This document shows positions 8,153 to 15,847 of a DNA stretch of 35,701 nt, piece after piece. This stretch comes from Ruminococcus sp. (GTDB taxonomy: Bacteria > Bacillota > Clostridia > Oscillospirales > Ruminococcaceae), in contig JAGCWY010000015.1 of the NCBI GenBank assembly GCA_017961625.1, forward strand, positions 1-35,701. The letters run 5' to 3'. The notes under the pieces were generated by a model. It was not told where the DNA came from. It made no database searches and worked only from the letters and a program-made list of their open reading frames with translations. Made by a program: the position numbers and the translations under genes. The first letter of the stretch is position 1; the number at the start of each line of letters is the position of its first letter.

Positions 8153-8896
8153 TCACACGATAGTCTTGTAAAAATCCAGCGTACCGAAGCTACGTTCAAG
8201 GTGGGTCAGCAAATAGGACTCCGCCAATGCAGAAAGTCTCTGCTGAGTTTCTTCAGATACGCGGAAATTGAACAATCTGTCAAAGTCGCTTAGAACGATA
8301 TGCCGCACCGCGCTGAGCACGGGCAGTTTCACCTTCATATAATCCGAACCGCCATCTTTCGCAAAGCAGTCTGAGCAGTAAAAGCCACCGTCGCCTATAC
8401 AGAAAAAGAGTTCCTCTGGCTCGTATACTCCGCATCCCTTACAAGCAACCACATCAGGCATATAGCCTATATCAGACATAAGTCTAAGCTCGAAAAGAGA
8501 CTTAATCATGCTCTCTCCGCGCTCTCCGTTTTCGAGGAAGTGAAGGCAATTCAACAACAGCCTCATGATATCGCCATTCTGAGCCTCAGGTTTTATGCAG
8601 AACCGCATGACCTCCGCGAAGTAGCTTGCAAGTGACACCTTTGTCAGCGAACCGCGAAGTCCGTAAAAAATATGTATCGGCTCCGCACTGTTCAGGTAAA
8701 GGTAATTGCCTCTCCTGTCCACACAGAACCGTGAATATGCCAGAAGCTGAGTGGAACTACCAGATTTTCCGTTTATTTTCCTTGCACCTTTAACGGAAAC
8801 CTCGATAACTCCGCTCTCTCTGGTCAGTATATCTATAAATTTGTCCTGTTCACCGACAGAACGCTCCTTAAGGACGATGCCTTCAACAATTGTCAT
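8153..8896 (-). CDS. recO: DNA repair protein RecO
   Basis: 247 aa, typical RecO length. The N-terminal OB fold (about 1-80) begins TIVEGIVLKERSVGEQDKF, followed by a helical domain and a zinc-binding insertion with C152, C155, C174 and C177. RecO binds single-stranded DNA and, with RecR, loads RecA at gaps. The start codon overlaps the last 14 nt of the yqzL micro-gene, and the ribosome site AAGGAAG lies inside that gene, which suggests translational coupling. Confidence 0.95.
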   Translation of the reverse strand: MTIVEGIVLKERSVGEQDKFIDILTRESGVIEVSVKGARKINGKSGSSTQLLAYSRFCVDRRGNYLYLNSAEPIHIFYGLRGSLTKVSLASYFAEVMRFCIKPEAQNGDIMRLLLNCLHFLENGERGESMIKSLFELRLMSDIGYMPDVVACKGCGVYEPEELFFCIGDGGFYCSDCFAKDGGSDYMKVKLPVLSAVRHIVLSDFDRLFNFRVSEETQQRLSALAESYLLTHLERSFGTLDFYKTIV

Positions 8897-8984
8897 GGTT
8901 ATCTTCCTTATGCGCCGAGTATTGCAGATAGTCCTCTATACTGCCGCTCCCAGCGAATTTATCCCATAAAATATCTTCGTTCAA
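8883..8984 (-). CDS. yqzL: YqzL-family micro-protein between era and recO
   Basis: 33 aa, starting at a TTG (8984-8982) with a GGAGG site 6 nt upstream. The reading frame extends further upstream but only through the adjacent repeat element, so the longer form is unlikely. The core LWDKFAGSGSIEDYLQY matches the YqzL pattern (LW..F..TG.IE.YL.Y) of tiny proteins encoded between era and recO in Firmicutes. The function is unknown. The end overlaps recO by 14 nt. The family call rests on the motif and conserved location. Confidence 0.8.
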   Translation of the reverse strand: MNEDILWDKFAGSGSIEDYLQYSAHKEDNHDNC

Positions 8985-9007
8985 AACAAACCTCCGACAA
9001 AAATAGA

Positions 9008-9102
9008 GAATTGATAATTGAGAATTATCGTGCCACTTCGCGAACAAATCAGAATTATATCGCATCAGCGATATATTAATTTCCATTCTCAAATTTCAAT
9101 TC
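9008..9102. mobile_element. MITE-like element with 18-bp terminal inverted repeats
   Basis: GAATTGATAATTGAGAAT (9008-9025) and ATTCTCAAATTTCAATTC (9085-9102) are inverted repeats matching at 16 of 18 positions, bounding a 95-bp element with no coding potential. Inside, TATATCGC (9056-9063) and GCGATATA (9068-9075) form a perfect 8-bp hairpin. It sits in the only real gap (160 bp) of an otherwise tightly packed cluster, between era and yqzL. No clear target-site duplication is visible. Confidence 0.65.
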
Positions 9103-9144
9103 ATATAATATTTTTTGCGGAAAGCCTGAGATTATTTGCGGTAA

Positions 9145-10038
9145 TTATTTCTCTGAAAGTCCGAAACTGCGTATCAGGTTCTCTCTGTTACGCCAGTCCT
9201 CCTTGACCTTCACCCAGCATTTGAGATTGACCTTTATCTGAAAAAAGTCCTCCAACTCTATCCTTGCGGCTGTTGAAGCCTTTTTCAGCATAGCACCGCC
9301 TTTGCCTATGATTATTCCCTTGTGGGACTCCTTCTCGCAGTAGATAACAGCTGATATATCCAGTATATCCTTGTCATCGCGCTCGCTCATCTGCTCAACG
9401 CCGACTGCTATACCATGTGGAACCTCGTCGCTAAGAAGGGTGAGCAGCTTTTCACGTATCATCTCAGCCGCCAGCACCTTTTCAGGCTGGTCAGTTATCA
9501 TATCCTCCGGGAAGAAGTGTACCGAATCCTCGGAAAGTGCAATTATCTCGTTGATGACTATATCTACACCACTGTTTTCGGTAACGCTTACCGGCACTAC
9601 CGCCTGAAACTGTATCATCGAGGTCAGCTCTGCTATGATTGGAGCCAGCTCGTCCTTATTTCTGAGCAGATCTATCTTATTGAGCACCAGTATCACCGGC
9701 ATTTTCGAACTGTTCATTGACCTTAGCAGCTCAAGCTCCTGCTGGTTTATCTTCTTTGTACAGTCCATAACGAAAAGCACAGCGTCGATATCGCTGACCG
9801 ATTCTTTAACGGTATTTATCATATGCTCGCTGAGCTTGTTCAGAGGTTTATGCAGCCCTGGGGTATCGAAGAATACCAGTTGAACGTCGTCGATATTACG
9901 TATACCTGTAATACGGGTGCGGGTCGTCTGTGGCTTGCTGCTTACAGAAGCTATCTTCTCTCCAACGATAGCATTGAGGAGAGAAGATTTTCCTGCATTT
10001 GTACGTCCTGCTATAGTAACGAAAGCTGTTCTTGGCAT
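9145..10038 (-). CDS. era: Era GTPase, 16S rRNA maturation
   Basis: 297 aa, the usual Era length. The G domain shows G1 GRTNAGKS (11-18), a switch-I TTRTRI stretch (38-43), G3 DTPG (58-61) and G4 NKID (119-122). The C-terminal KH domain (about 205-285) carries IIGKGGAMLKKA. Era binds the 3' end of 16S rRNA during 30S assembly. Its ATG overlaps the ybeY stop by one base (TGATG), so translation is probably coupled to YbeY, another 16S-maturation factor. Confidence 0.97.
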   Translation of the reverse strand: MPRTAFVTIAGRTNAGKSSLLNAIVGEKIASVSSKPQTTRTRITGIRNIDDVQLVFFDTPGLHKPLNKLSEHMINTVKESVSDIDAVLFVMDCTKKINQQELELLRSMNSSKMPVILVLNKIDLLRNKDELAPIIAELTSMIQFQAVVPVSVTENSGVDIVINEIIALSEDSVHFFPEDMITDQPEKVLAAEMIREKLLTLLSDEVPHGIAVGVEQMSERDDKDILDISAVIYCEKESHKGIIIGKGGAMLKKASTAARIELEDFFQIKVNLKCWVKVKEDWRNRENLIRSFGLSEK

Positions 10039-10550
10039 CAGCTGTTTTCTCCGTTGACTACGAAGGTAACGTCTCTTGAGATACCGAGCTTCTCAAGGAC
10101 TGATTCCTCTTTTTCGCGCATTATGCGCTGGTCAAGCTGACCTGTCTCGTGGTCGTAACCCAGAAGGTGTAACATAGAATGTACTGTGAGGAAGCCTACC
10201 TCTCTCTCAAGTGAGTGGCCGAAATTCTGAGCCTGCTTTACAGCTGTCTCCAGTGAGATCACAACATCTCCAAGCTGTACCGCACCTGTTTCGGGATTTA
10301 CCTCAACGGCCCCGTCCTCGCCAGTTAATGGGAATGAAAGCACGTCTGTAACTGTATCTTTATTTCTGTATATCTTATTGAGATTCTTTATTTCATTATT
10401 GCTTACGAAGGAAACGCTTACCTCAGCGTCCTTGCCGAAATTCTCGGTTGTGAGAACTGCCTGACAGCATCTTCTGATAAGGAGCCTTATACCTACGGGG
10501 ACCTTCACCTCTGTCTGATTATTCTTGACATAAACTTTTAACTTAGCCAT
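10038..10550 (-). CDS. ybeY: YbeY endoribonuclease
   Basis: 170 aa from the ATG at 10550, chosen because it follows a GGGAG site and begins MAKLKVYVKN as in the family; the frame is open 25 codons further upstream inside phoH. The metal site HSMLHLLGYDH (H-x3-H-x5-H) is intact. YbeY acts in 16S rRNA 3'-end processing and late 70S quality control. It overlaps phoH by 8 nt and era by 1 nt, the conserved phoH-ybeY-era arrangement. Confidence 0.95.
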   Translation of the reverse strand: MAKLKVYVKNNQTEVKVPVGIRLLIRRCCQAVLTTENFGKDAEVSVSFVSNNEIKNLNKIYRNKDTVTDVLSFPLTGEDGAVEVNPETGAVQLGDVVISLETAVKQAQNFGHSLEREVGFLTVHSMLHLLGYDHETGQLDQRIMREKEESVLEKLGISRDVTFVVNGENS

Positions 10551-11511
10551 GATTATTTTTTCTCCCTTCATTGTATTTTTCATAAGCCTTGATAATATCC
10601 TGCACAAGTCTGTGCCTAACAACATCCTTCTCCGTGAAGCGATGTATCTCGATATCGTCTATCCCCCTCAGGACCTTGACAGCCTCCACAAGTCCGGATT
10701 TCTTTGTATCGGGGAGGTCTATCTGGGTGATATCGCCTGTAATTACCATCCTGCTCTCGTTTCCGAGACGGGTGAGAAACATTTTGATCTGTTCCGAAGT
10801 AGTGTTCTGAGCTTCATCGAGTATAATGAACGCCTCGTCAAGAGTGCGTCCGCGCATATAAGCGAGAGGAGCTACCTCGATTATCCCTTTTTCCATATAG
10901 CGTGCGAAGCTTTCAGCGCCGAACATATCGAACAAGGCGTCATAAAGAGGGCGCAAATAAGGATCCACCTTATCCTGAAGGTCGCCGGGAAGGAAACCCA
11001 GCTTTTCGCCTGCTTCAACAGCAGGACGGGTAAGAATGATCTTCTTTATCTTATGCTCGCGGAACGCCTTCACTGCCATAGCCACGGCGAGGTATGTCTT
11101 ACCTGTGCCTGCAGGACCTATGCCAAGCACTATGGTATTGTTCTTTATTGCGTCTGTATAGCGTTTCTGTCCCACGGTACGGGGGCGCAGTATCTTACCT
11201 GAGGCGGTCACACATATGCCGTCGCCGCCGAGCTCATGGAGCTCCCCCTCTATGCCGTCAGCGACCATCGATGTAACGTAGCGGACCGTCTGCTCATTGA
11301 CGGCATTTCCTTTATCTGCAAACTCCATAAGGGCGCGGAGAGCCTTTTCGGCTCCCTCAGTATCTCCGTCGCCGATTATTTTGATACCGCCGTCCCTGCT
11401 GACAACGGTGACATTGAAATCCTTCTGTATTCTGCTGACATTTCCGTCAAGCTGTCCGAACAGTGCCGAAAGCTGTTCGGGACTGTCAGCTGGTACGAAT
11501 ATTTCCGACAT
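10543..11511 (-). CDS. phoH: PhoH-family ATPase
   Basis: 322 aa. An N-terminal KH-like region (about 1-105) precedes the PhoH P-loop domain with Walker A GPAGTGKT (132-139), TRPAVEAGEKLGFLPGD and Walker B FIILDEAQNTT. PhoH/YbeZ proteins are ATPases, probably RNA-linked, that associate with YbeY. The ATG shares one base with the stop codon of the upstream CYTH gene (TAATG). Confidence 0.93.
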   Translation of the reverse strand: MSEIFVPADSPEQLSALFGQLDGNVSRIQKDFNVTVVSRDGGIKIIGDGDTEGAEKALRALMEFADKGNAVNEQTVRYVTSMVADGIEGELHELGGDGICVTASGKILRPRTVGQKRYTDAIKNNTIVLGIGPAGTGKTYLAVAMAVKAFREHKIKKIILTRPAVEAGEKLGFLPGDLQDKVDPYLRPLYDALFDMFGAESFARYMEKGIIEVAPLAYMRGRTLDEAFIILDEAQNTTSEQIKMFLTRLGNESRMVITGDITQIDLPDTKKSGLVEAVKVLRGIDDIEIHRFTEKDVVRHRLVQDIIKAYEKYNEGRKNNHG

Positions 11512-12029
11512 TAATTCTTTTCTCCAATCTTCAGTTCGGGGAAAGCTCCGGCAGCTGCAAGAGCCGCATTGGAATAGCGCCTGTCCGCAGAAACATCTCT
11601 GAGGACCTTAACATTATCAGGGAAATCTATAGTCTGCTCTGGCGAGGAAAGCTCGAGCTCCATAATAGCGAGCCGGTCTGAAAACGGATATGTGTCCAGC
11701 TCGAAGAGCTGGTCATGATAATCGAAGCAGTATCGCACCTTGACGACCGGAGGGCAGTCGGTGCGGTGCTGTGTTAGGAGCCTGCGATACTCTTCGCCGC
11801 TTATCTCAAACTCGTTCTCCTCCCTTTTCACAGGACTGAGGAACACCTTTTCCGTATAGGTATACTTTACGCTCCCGTTTTCGTCCACAGATCTTACTCT
11901 GCGCTGGGAGCCGTTTTCTCCACTCCTGAGGTAGGTCTGGACTATACCTATCCTGCGTTTCACATCAAGTTCTGATATGTTGGGGAATTCAACGAGAAAT
12001 TTACGTTCTATCTCATAATTCTTTCCCAT
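11511..12029 (-). CDS. CYTH-domain phosphohydrolase (triphosphate tunnel metalloenzyme family)
   Basis: 172 aa from the ATG at 12029, which has GGAG 7 nt upstream; a GTG two codons earlier lies too close to that site. The N-terminal signature EIERK (E6, E8, K10) is the metal- and phosphate-binding motif of CYTH enzymes, followed by alternating charged strands (QTYL, RRVRS, KYTYTEK, EFEI, KVRYCF, LELDTYPF, MELELSS) expected of the eight-stranded tunnel. Members hydrolyse inorganic or thiamine triphosphate; the substrate cannot be told here. It is the first gene of the cluster and overlaps phoH. Confidence 0.85.
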   Translation of the reverse strand: MGKNYEIERKFLVEFPNISELDVKRRIGIVQTYLRSGENGSQRRVRSVDENGSVKYTYTEKVFLSPVKREENEFEISGEEYRRLLTQHRTDCPPVVKVRYCFDYHDQLFELDTYPFSDRLAIMELELSSPEQTIDFPDNVKVLRDVSADRRYSNAALAAAGAFPELKIGEKN

Positions 12030-12080
12030 AAGCACACTCCGAAAACGATGATTTTACGTTGATCTCTTTCAACACAATTT

Positions 12081-12109
12081 ATTATACAACTTTTTTTGCA
12101 TAATGTCAA
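12081..12109 (-). promoter_or_regulatory. Consensus sigma-A promoter of the CYTH-phoH-ybeY-era cluster
   Basis: On the minus strand TTGACA (12109-12104), a 17-bp spacer and TATAAT (12086-12081) match both hexamers perfectly, about 52 bp before the CYTH start. It is the only strong promoter I see for the cluster down to mutS2. Confidence 0.85.
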
Positions 12110-12180
12110 CAAAATATTCGGAAGATTCTGTTTAATATGCTAAATTTAACCACTTTGTCACCGTTTTGTCACATACTGAC

Positions 12181-12720
12181 TCATATATCCCTCAGCATGA
12201 GGTTGACGGAATTGAAAATGCCATCGTTGGAACCTGAATGATAGACCTCAACATTGGCTGAGCCATTGCTGCCCATCAGCGGTGTTTCGACTGTTATCGA
12301 ATCACTGTCTGCCGTTGTCAAAAGCTCTGTCTGCTCTACAATCTCAAGGGGATATCTCATCGGAGTAGGCACTTAAACATCGGGGTAAAGAGTCTACATT
12401 CGTCCACAAATGTCCTCAAACACTTCGCTGAAATGTTTAAAGTTTTCAACGTTGCCTCAATGTTTATCTTAAACTCATCTTTTCACTATCTGCAAGCAGA
12501 ATCAGCTTCCACACGAATCCGCGGATGAGCAGCTTCAACAGACCAGTGTCCGACAGTATATTTTGGTAGAGTGGACATAGGTCATACTCCATTATGAAGC
12601 TGTTAACGAAGGAATCTGTGATATCGTTTTTCTTTCCATAGTAATTTCCTTTCTTAGTAGATGTGTCGGTTGTATTGTTGCTGCCGCATTACACAATATG
12701 CTATACTACTATGTATAAAA
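12181..12720 (-). pseudogene. Possible decayed coding remnants, unrecognised
   Basis: Two minus-strand fragments lie in this gap. One (12639-12464) starts with ATG after AAGAAAGGA, but its frame stops after 15 codons, while a shifted frame stays open with protein-like text (SFIMEYDLCPLYQNIL, then LLKLLIRGFVWKLILLAD). The other (12181-12369) is a 62-codon open stretch, starting at a GTG directly after an in-frame stop and containing ANVEVYHSGSNDGIFNS. Neither has a full-length frame or a family I know. Decay of one or two genes is an inference; random open frames are the alternative. The rest of 12110-12839 is AT-rich and shows nothing clear. Confidence 0.25.
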
Positions 12721-12839
12721 AGTATATAATAGTCCTTTTTAAGCCGAAGAAACTGCAACAAAAATTTTGATATCAGCAATTATATGTTTGTACAATATGC
12801 ACTTTTCACGAAATTTCTGTTATTTTTTTGTCGAACCTC

Positions 12840-12868
12840 TTGAAAATTTTTCCGAGTTGCGTTATAAT
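12840..12868 (+). promoter_or_regulatory. Sigma-A promoter of gapA
   Basis: TTGAAA (12840-12845), a 17-bp spacer and TATAAT (12863-12868), 32 bp before the start codon. A weaker candidate (TTGCTG 12678-12683, TATACT 12702-12707, 18-bp spacer) lies further upstream. Confidence 0.75.
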
Positions 12869-12900
12869 AATACCATACAAATTTTTAGGAGGTATATTCC

Positions 12901-13938
12901 ATGTCAGTTAAAGTTGCTATTAATGGTTTCGGCCGTATTGGTCGTCTTGCATTCAGACAGATGTTTGATGCTCCCGGTTATGAGGTAGTTGCTATCAACG
13001 ACCTTACAAAGCCTTCAATGCTCGCTCAGCTTCTCAAGTATGATACAGCTCAGGGCGGTTACTGTGGAAAGATCGGTGAGAATCTCCACACTGTATCAGC
13101 AGACGACGAGAAGGGCACAATCACTGTTGACGGCAAGACACTTACAATCTATGCTATGGCTAACGCTGCTGAGCTTCCTTGGGGCAAGATCGGCGTTGAC
13201 GTAGTTCTTGAGTGTACAGGTTTCTACTGCTCAAAGGATAAGTCACAGGCTCATATCGACGCTGGTGCAAAGAAGGTAGTTATCTCTGCTCCCGCTGGTA
13301 ACGATCTTCCTACAATCGTTTACAGCGTTAATGAGAAGACTCTCACAAAGGATGACAAGATCATCTCAGCTGCATCATGCACAACAAACTGCCTTGCTCC
13401 TATGGCTAAGGCACTCAACGACTATGCTCCTATCCAGAGCGGTATCATGAGCACTATCCACGCTTACACAGGTGATCAGATGATTCTTGACGGTCCTCAC
13501 AGAAAGGGTGACTTCAGAAGAGCAAGAGCTGGTGCTGCAAACATCGTTCCCAACAGCACAGGTGCTGCAAAGGCAATCGGCCTTGTTATCCCTGAACTCA
13601 ATGGCAAGCTCATCGGTAGCGCACAGAGAGTTCCTGTTCCCACAGGCTCTACAACAATCCTCACAGCTGTTGTTAAGGGTGCAAACGTAACTGTTGACGG
13701 AATCAACGCTGCAATGAAGGCTGCTGCTTCTGAGTCATTCGGCTACAACGAGGATCAGATCGTTTCTTCTGACGTTATCGGTATGAGATTCGGTTCACTC
13801 TTCGATGCTACACAGACAATGGTATGCAAGATTGCTGATGATCTCTATGAGGTACAGGTAGTTTCTTGGTACGACAACGAGAATTCTTACACATCACAGA
13901 TGGTAAGAACTATCAAGTACTTTGCAGAACTCGGCTAA
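12901..13938 (+). CDS. gapA: Glyceraldehyde-3-phosphate dehydrogenase, NAD type
   Basis: 345 aa, slightly longer than many GapA proteins. The N-terminal Rossmann motif NGFGRIGR (8-15), the acidic residue in AINDL (D34) that favours NAD, the catalytic cysteine C160 in SCTTNC and the partner histidine H187 in TIHAYT are all present. It oxidises glyceraldehyde-3-phosphate to 1,3-bisphosphoglycerate in glycolysis. AGGAGG (12887-12892) lies 8 nt before the ATG. The gene is strongly biased to a narrow codon set (GCT, AAG, CTC), fitting high expression, and is monocistronic between its own promoter and terminator. Confidence 0.97.
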   Translation: MSVKVAINGFGRIGRLAFRQMFDAPGYEVVAINDLTKPSMLAQLLKYDTAQGGYCGKIGENLHTVSADDEKGTITVDGKTLTIYAMANAAELPWGKIGVDVVLECTGFYCSKDKSQAHIDAGAKKVVISAPAGNDLPTIVYSVNEKTLTKDDKIISAASCTTNCLAPMAKALNDYAPIQSGIMSTIHAYTGDQMILDGPHRKGDFRRARAGAANIVPNSTGAAKAIGLVIPELNGKLIGSAQRVPVPTGSTTILTAVVKGANVTVDGINAAMKAAASESFGYNEDQIVSSDVIGMRFGSLFDATQTMVCKIADDLYEVQVVSWYDNENSYTSQMVRTIKYFAELG

Positions 13939-13960
13939 TAGCTGATATAAATGCAATATC

Positions 13961-13989
13961 AAAGGGCGTTCATACGAACGCCCTTTTTT
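13961..13989 (+). terminator. Terminator of gapA
   Basis: An 11-bp perfect stem (AAAGGGCGTTC with GAACGCCCTTT) and a 4-nt loop, followed by a T-run to 13989. Confidence 0.9.
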
Positions 13990-14002
13990 GTATGCCTCAC
14001 GA

Positions 14003-14031
14003 TTGACATTCCCAGCCACAAACAGTATAAT
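14003..14031 (+). promoter_or_regulatory. Consensus sigma-A promoter of the phospholipase-C-like gene
   Basis: TTGACA (14003-14008), a 17-bp spacer and TATAAT (14026-14031). A long hairpin (14036-14072) occupies the very 5' end of the predicted transcript. Confidence 0.85.
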
Positions 14032-14035
14032 TATA

Positions 14036-14072
14036 GTAAATCCAAATTTTGCTCTGCAAAATTATGATTTAC
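14036..14072 (+). promoter_or_regulatory. 5'-terminal mRNA hairpin
   Basis: GTAAATC pairs with GATTTAC, then a small internal mismatch, then AATTTTGC with GCAAAATT around a TCT loop. It begins at about the expected transcription start and ends just before the GGGGGG ribosome site. It could stabilise the mRNA or bind a regulator as DNA. Confidence 0.5.
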
Positions 14073-14088
14073 ATAGGGGGGATTTTAT

Positions 14089-15123
14089 ATGCAGAATAAA
14101 TGGAACAAAGCTGCTGCTGATATGAAAAGGCTAGCAGACAGCTACACGGAAAAAAAGAAACTGCCGCAAACGGAAATACATCAGGAAATATTCATGCGCA
14201 CATTAAAGCTCCTCGGTGAGCATTGTCCCGAGGCCGAGAAACTGATACGCCCTAATACAGAGATAATGCTCCCATACACCATACGCGCCGACGAGAAAGG
14301 CGACCGCGAAAACGGCGCGGGCAGACATTATTACTGCGGCTGCACCTCGAACGGCATTCCAAGGAAACCTGTCGGCGGCTACCTCCTGAACGGCAAAGAC
14401 CTTTTCGCCAAAAGCGCACGTACCATGTTTGAGGAGGACTACACTATGGCGCTCACCATGCACTGCGGCGGCTTCATAAAACAGGGAGCAATATATCTCG
14501 CCCGTGCTGTACACCTGATGTCGGATATGTGTTGCCTGCCACATGCAACAAAAATGACATATTTTTCGTCAAAGCGCAATGTACATATAAGCTATGAGGA
14601 GCTCGCCCGAGCCATGTATCCTGAGTTCGTTCCGGAGCAGCACCTCAGACCCGAGCAGCTCCGCCGCTTCTCAGCAAGAAACAGCTTCTCCGTAGCCCTG
14701 AACCGCAGCGCAGATGCTATATGCAAGGAGATACCCCGAATATTCACTTCACCTGAGAAGGAGATAACCTATCGTCTTTACGATACGGAAGCCGCAGTGG
14801 CAGCTCTCCTCTACCGCTTTTATCGAGACACCATTGTTTCTCCTTTGCAGGGACACTATATCGCAAACGGTATGACCTGCCGCCCATTTGCAGATATGCC
14901 TGCGCTCACGATCAGGATAACCGAACGTGGCATTAGCTTTGAGCTTAAAGGAGCCCTGGTGAATACCCGTTTTGGCAAAACCTTCAGGGCAGCCCACAGA
15001 ATAAACGGACTGTTTTCAATCTCTCCCCTCGGGAATGACAAGGGTCTCGTACTCACACGAAGCAGCCGTGGTCTCACATCATTCGATCCCCGTGATGAAC
15101 GTCAGCTTATCAGCATAAAATAA
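14089..15123 (+). CDS. Intracellular protein with zinc-dependent phospholipase C-like metal site
   Basis: 344 aa, without signal peptide or membrane segment. The spacing of acidic and histidine residues matches the zinc ligands of clostridial alpha-toxin-type phospholipase C: H31, D68, H80 (12 apart, as D56/H68), then HLMSDMCCLPH giving H142-x3-D146-x5-H152 (as H126/D130/H136), then HISYE giving H166-x3-E170 (as H148/E152). The N-terminal Trp ligand of secreted enzymes, exposed by signal cleavage, has no equivalent. Residues after about 230 are unrecognised and may form a separate domain. Substrate unknown: phospholipid or, as in the related S1/P1 nuclease fold, nucleic acid. It has its own promoter and a shared terminator. 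Confidence 0.6.
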   Translation: MQNKWNKAAADMKRLADSYTEKKKLPQTEIHQEIFMRTLKLLGEHCPEAEKLIRPNTEIMLPYTIRADEKGDRENGAGRHYYCGCTSNGIPRKPVGGYLLNGKDLFAKSARTMFEEDYTMALTMHCGGFIKQGAIYLARAVHLMSDMCCLPHATKMTYFSSKRNVHISYEELARAMYPEFVPEQHLRPEQLRRFSARNSFSVALNRSADAICKEIPRIFTSPEKEITYRLYDTEAAVAALLYRFYRDTIVSPLQGHYIANGMTCRPFADMPALTIRITERGISFELKGALVNTRFGKTFRAAHRINGLFSISPLGNDKGLVLTRSSRGLTSFDPRDERQLISIK

Positions 15124-15159
15124 GAGTACTGCCCTCACTGCAAGGGACACAAAGTTAGC

Positions 15160-15204
15160 GACAAAAAGTACCCGCGACCACTAAGGTCACGGGTACTTTT
15201 TGTC
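15160..15204. terminator. Bidirectional terminator
   Basis: A 20-bp stem with one mismatch (15160-15179 with 15185-15204) has an A-run on the left arm and a T-run on the right, so it can end both the gene at 14089-15123 (+) and the dockerin protein (-). Confidence 0.85.
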
Positions 15205-15235
15205 ACGGAATTATTACTCAAACAAAAATTATTTT

Positions 15236-15841
15236 TTACTTAACAGCATTTGCCGCATATATAGCTAGGGCCTTTGAAGCGTCGACAGAATCAACATAGC
15301 CGTCACCGTTTATATCGCCCTTATGGCGACATACAACCTGCTCGGATGTTGTGATATCAGCTCCAGTACTTACAACAGCATAATAGGAAAGGATATTGCT
15401 TGCATCTACAGCGTCTATGTAGCCGTCACCGTTAACGTCACCCTTTTCGATGCTCTCGCTCACTATAGCCGTGTAGCACTGAGGAGCGAAATCCTCAATC
15501 TTGCAGTTGGTGAAACTGATAACGTACTGCAAGAACAGAGTACCATCCACTGCGTTTATCCTGCCATCCTTGTTGATATCGCCGTTTTGAGCTATACGCT
15601 CTCTTATATCGTCAGTCATGCCAAGATTGATAATATCCGTTACCTTTTCCATAGATACTATAAGGTAGTACCTGAACAGGAAAGCAACATCAAGTGCGTC
15701 GATATATCCGTCCTCGTTGAAATCATACTGCTCATAAGATACATCTGTAACCGGAGCTTCCTTTTCAGCTGCAAAAGCAGCCGCAGGCATCATGCACAGC
15801 ACTAATGCCAGTGATAACAATGCAGATATGACCTTTCTCAT
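15236..15841 (-). CDS. Secreted protein made of two dockerin-like modules only
   Basis: 201 aa from the ATG at 15841, which has AGGAGG 7 nt upstream; an in-frame ATG two codons earlier is too close to that site. A signal peptide (about 1-25, ending AFAAE) is followed by four calcium-loop/F-hand repeats at about 40-51 (DFNEDGYIDALD), 88-99 (DINKDGRINAVD), 135-146 (DVNGDGYIDAVD) and 176-187 (DINGDGYVDSVD). These pair into two dockerin-like modules with no catalytic or carbohydrate-binding domain. Dockerins bind cohesins, so it could bridge two cohesins or cap a scaffold. Both roles are inference. It ends at a bidirectional terminator; no strong promoter is evident. Confidence 0.8.
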   Translation of the reverse strand: MRKVISALLSLALVLCMMPAAAFAAEKEAPVTDVSYEQYDFNEDGYIDALDVAFLFRYYLIVSMEKVTDIINLGMTDDIRERIAQNGDINKDGRINAVDGTLFLQYVISFTNCKIEDFAPQCYTAIVSESIEKGDVNGDGYIDAVDASNILSYYAVVSTGADITTSEQVVCRHKGDINGDGYVDSVDASKALAIYAANAVK

Positions 15842-15847
15842 AATCAT

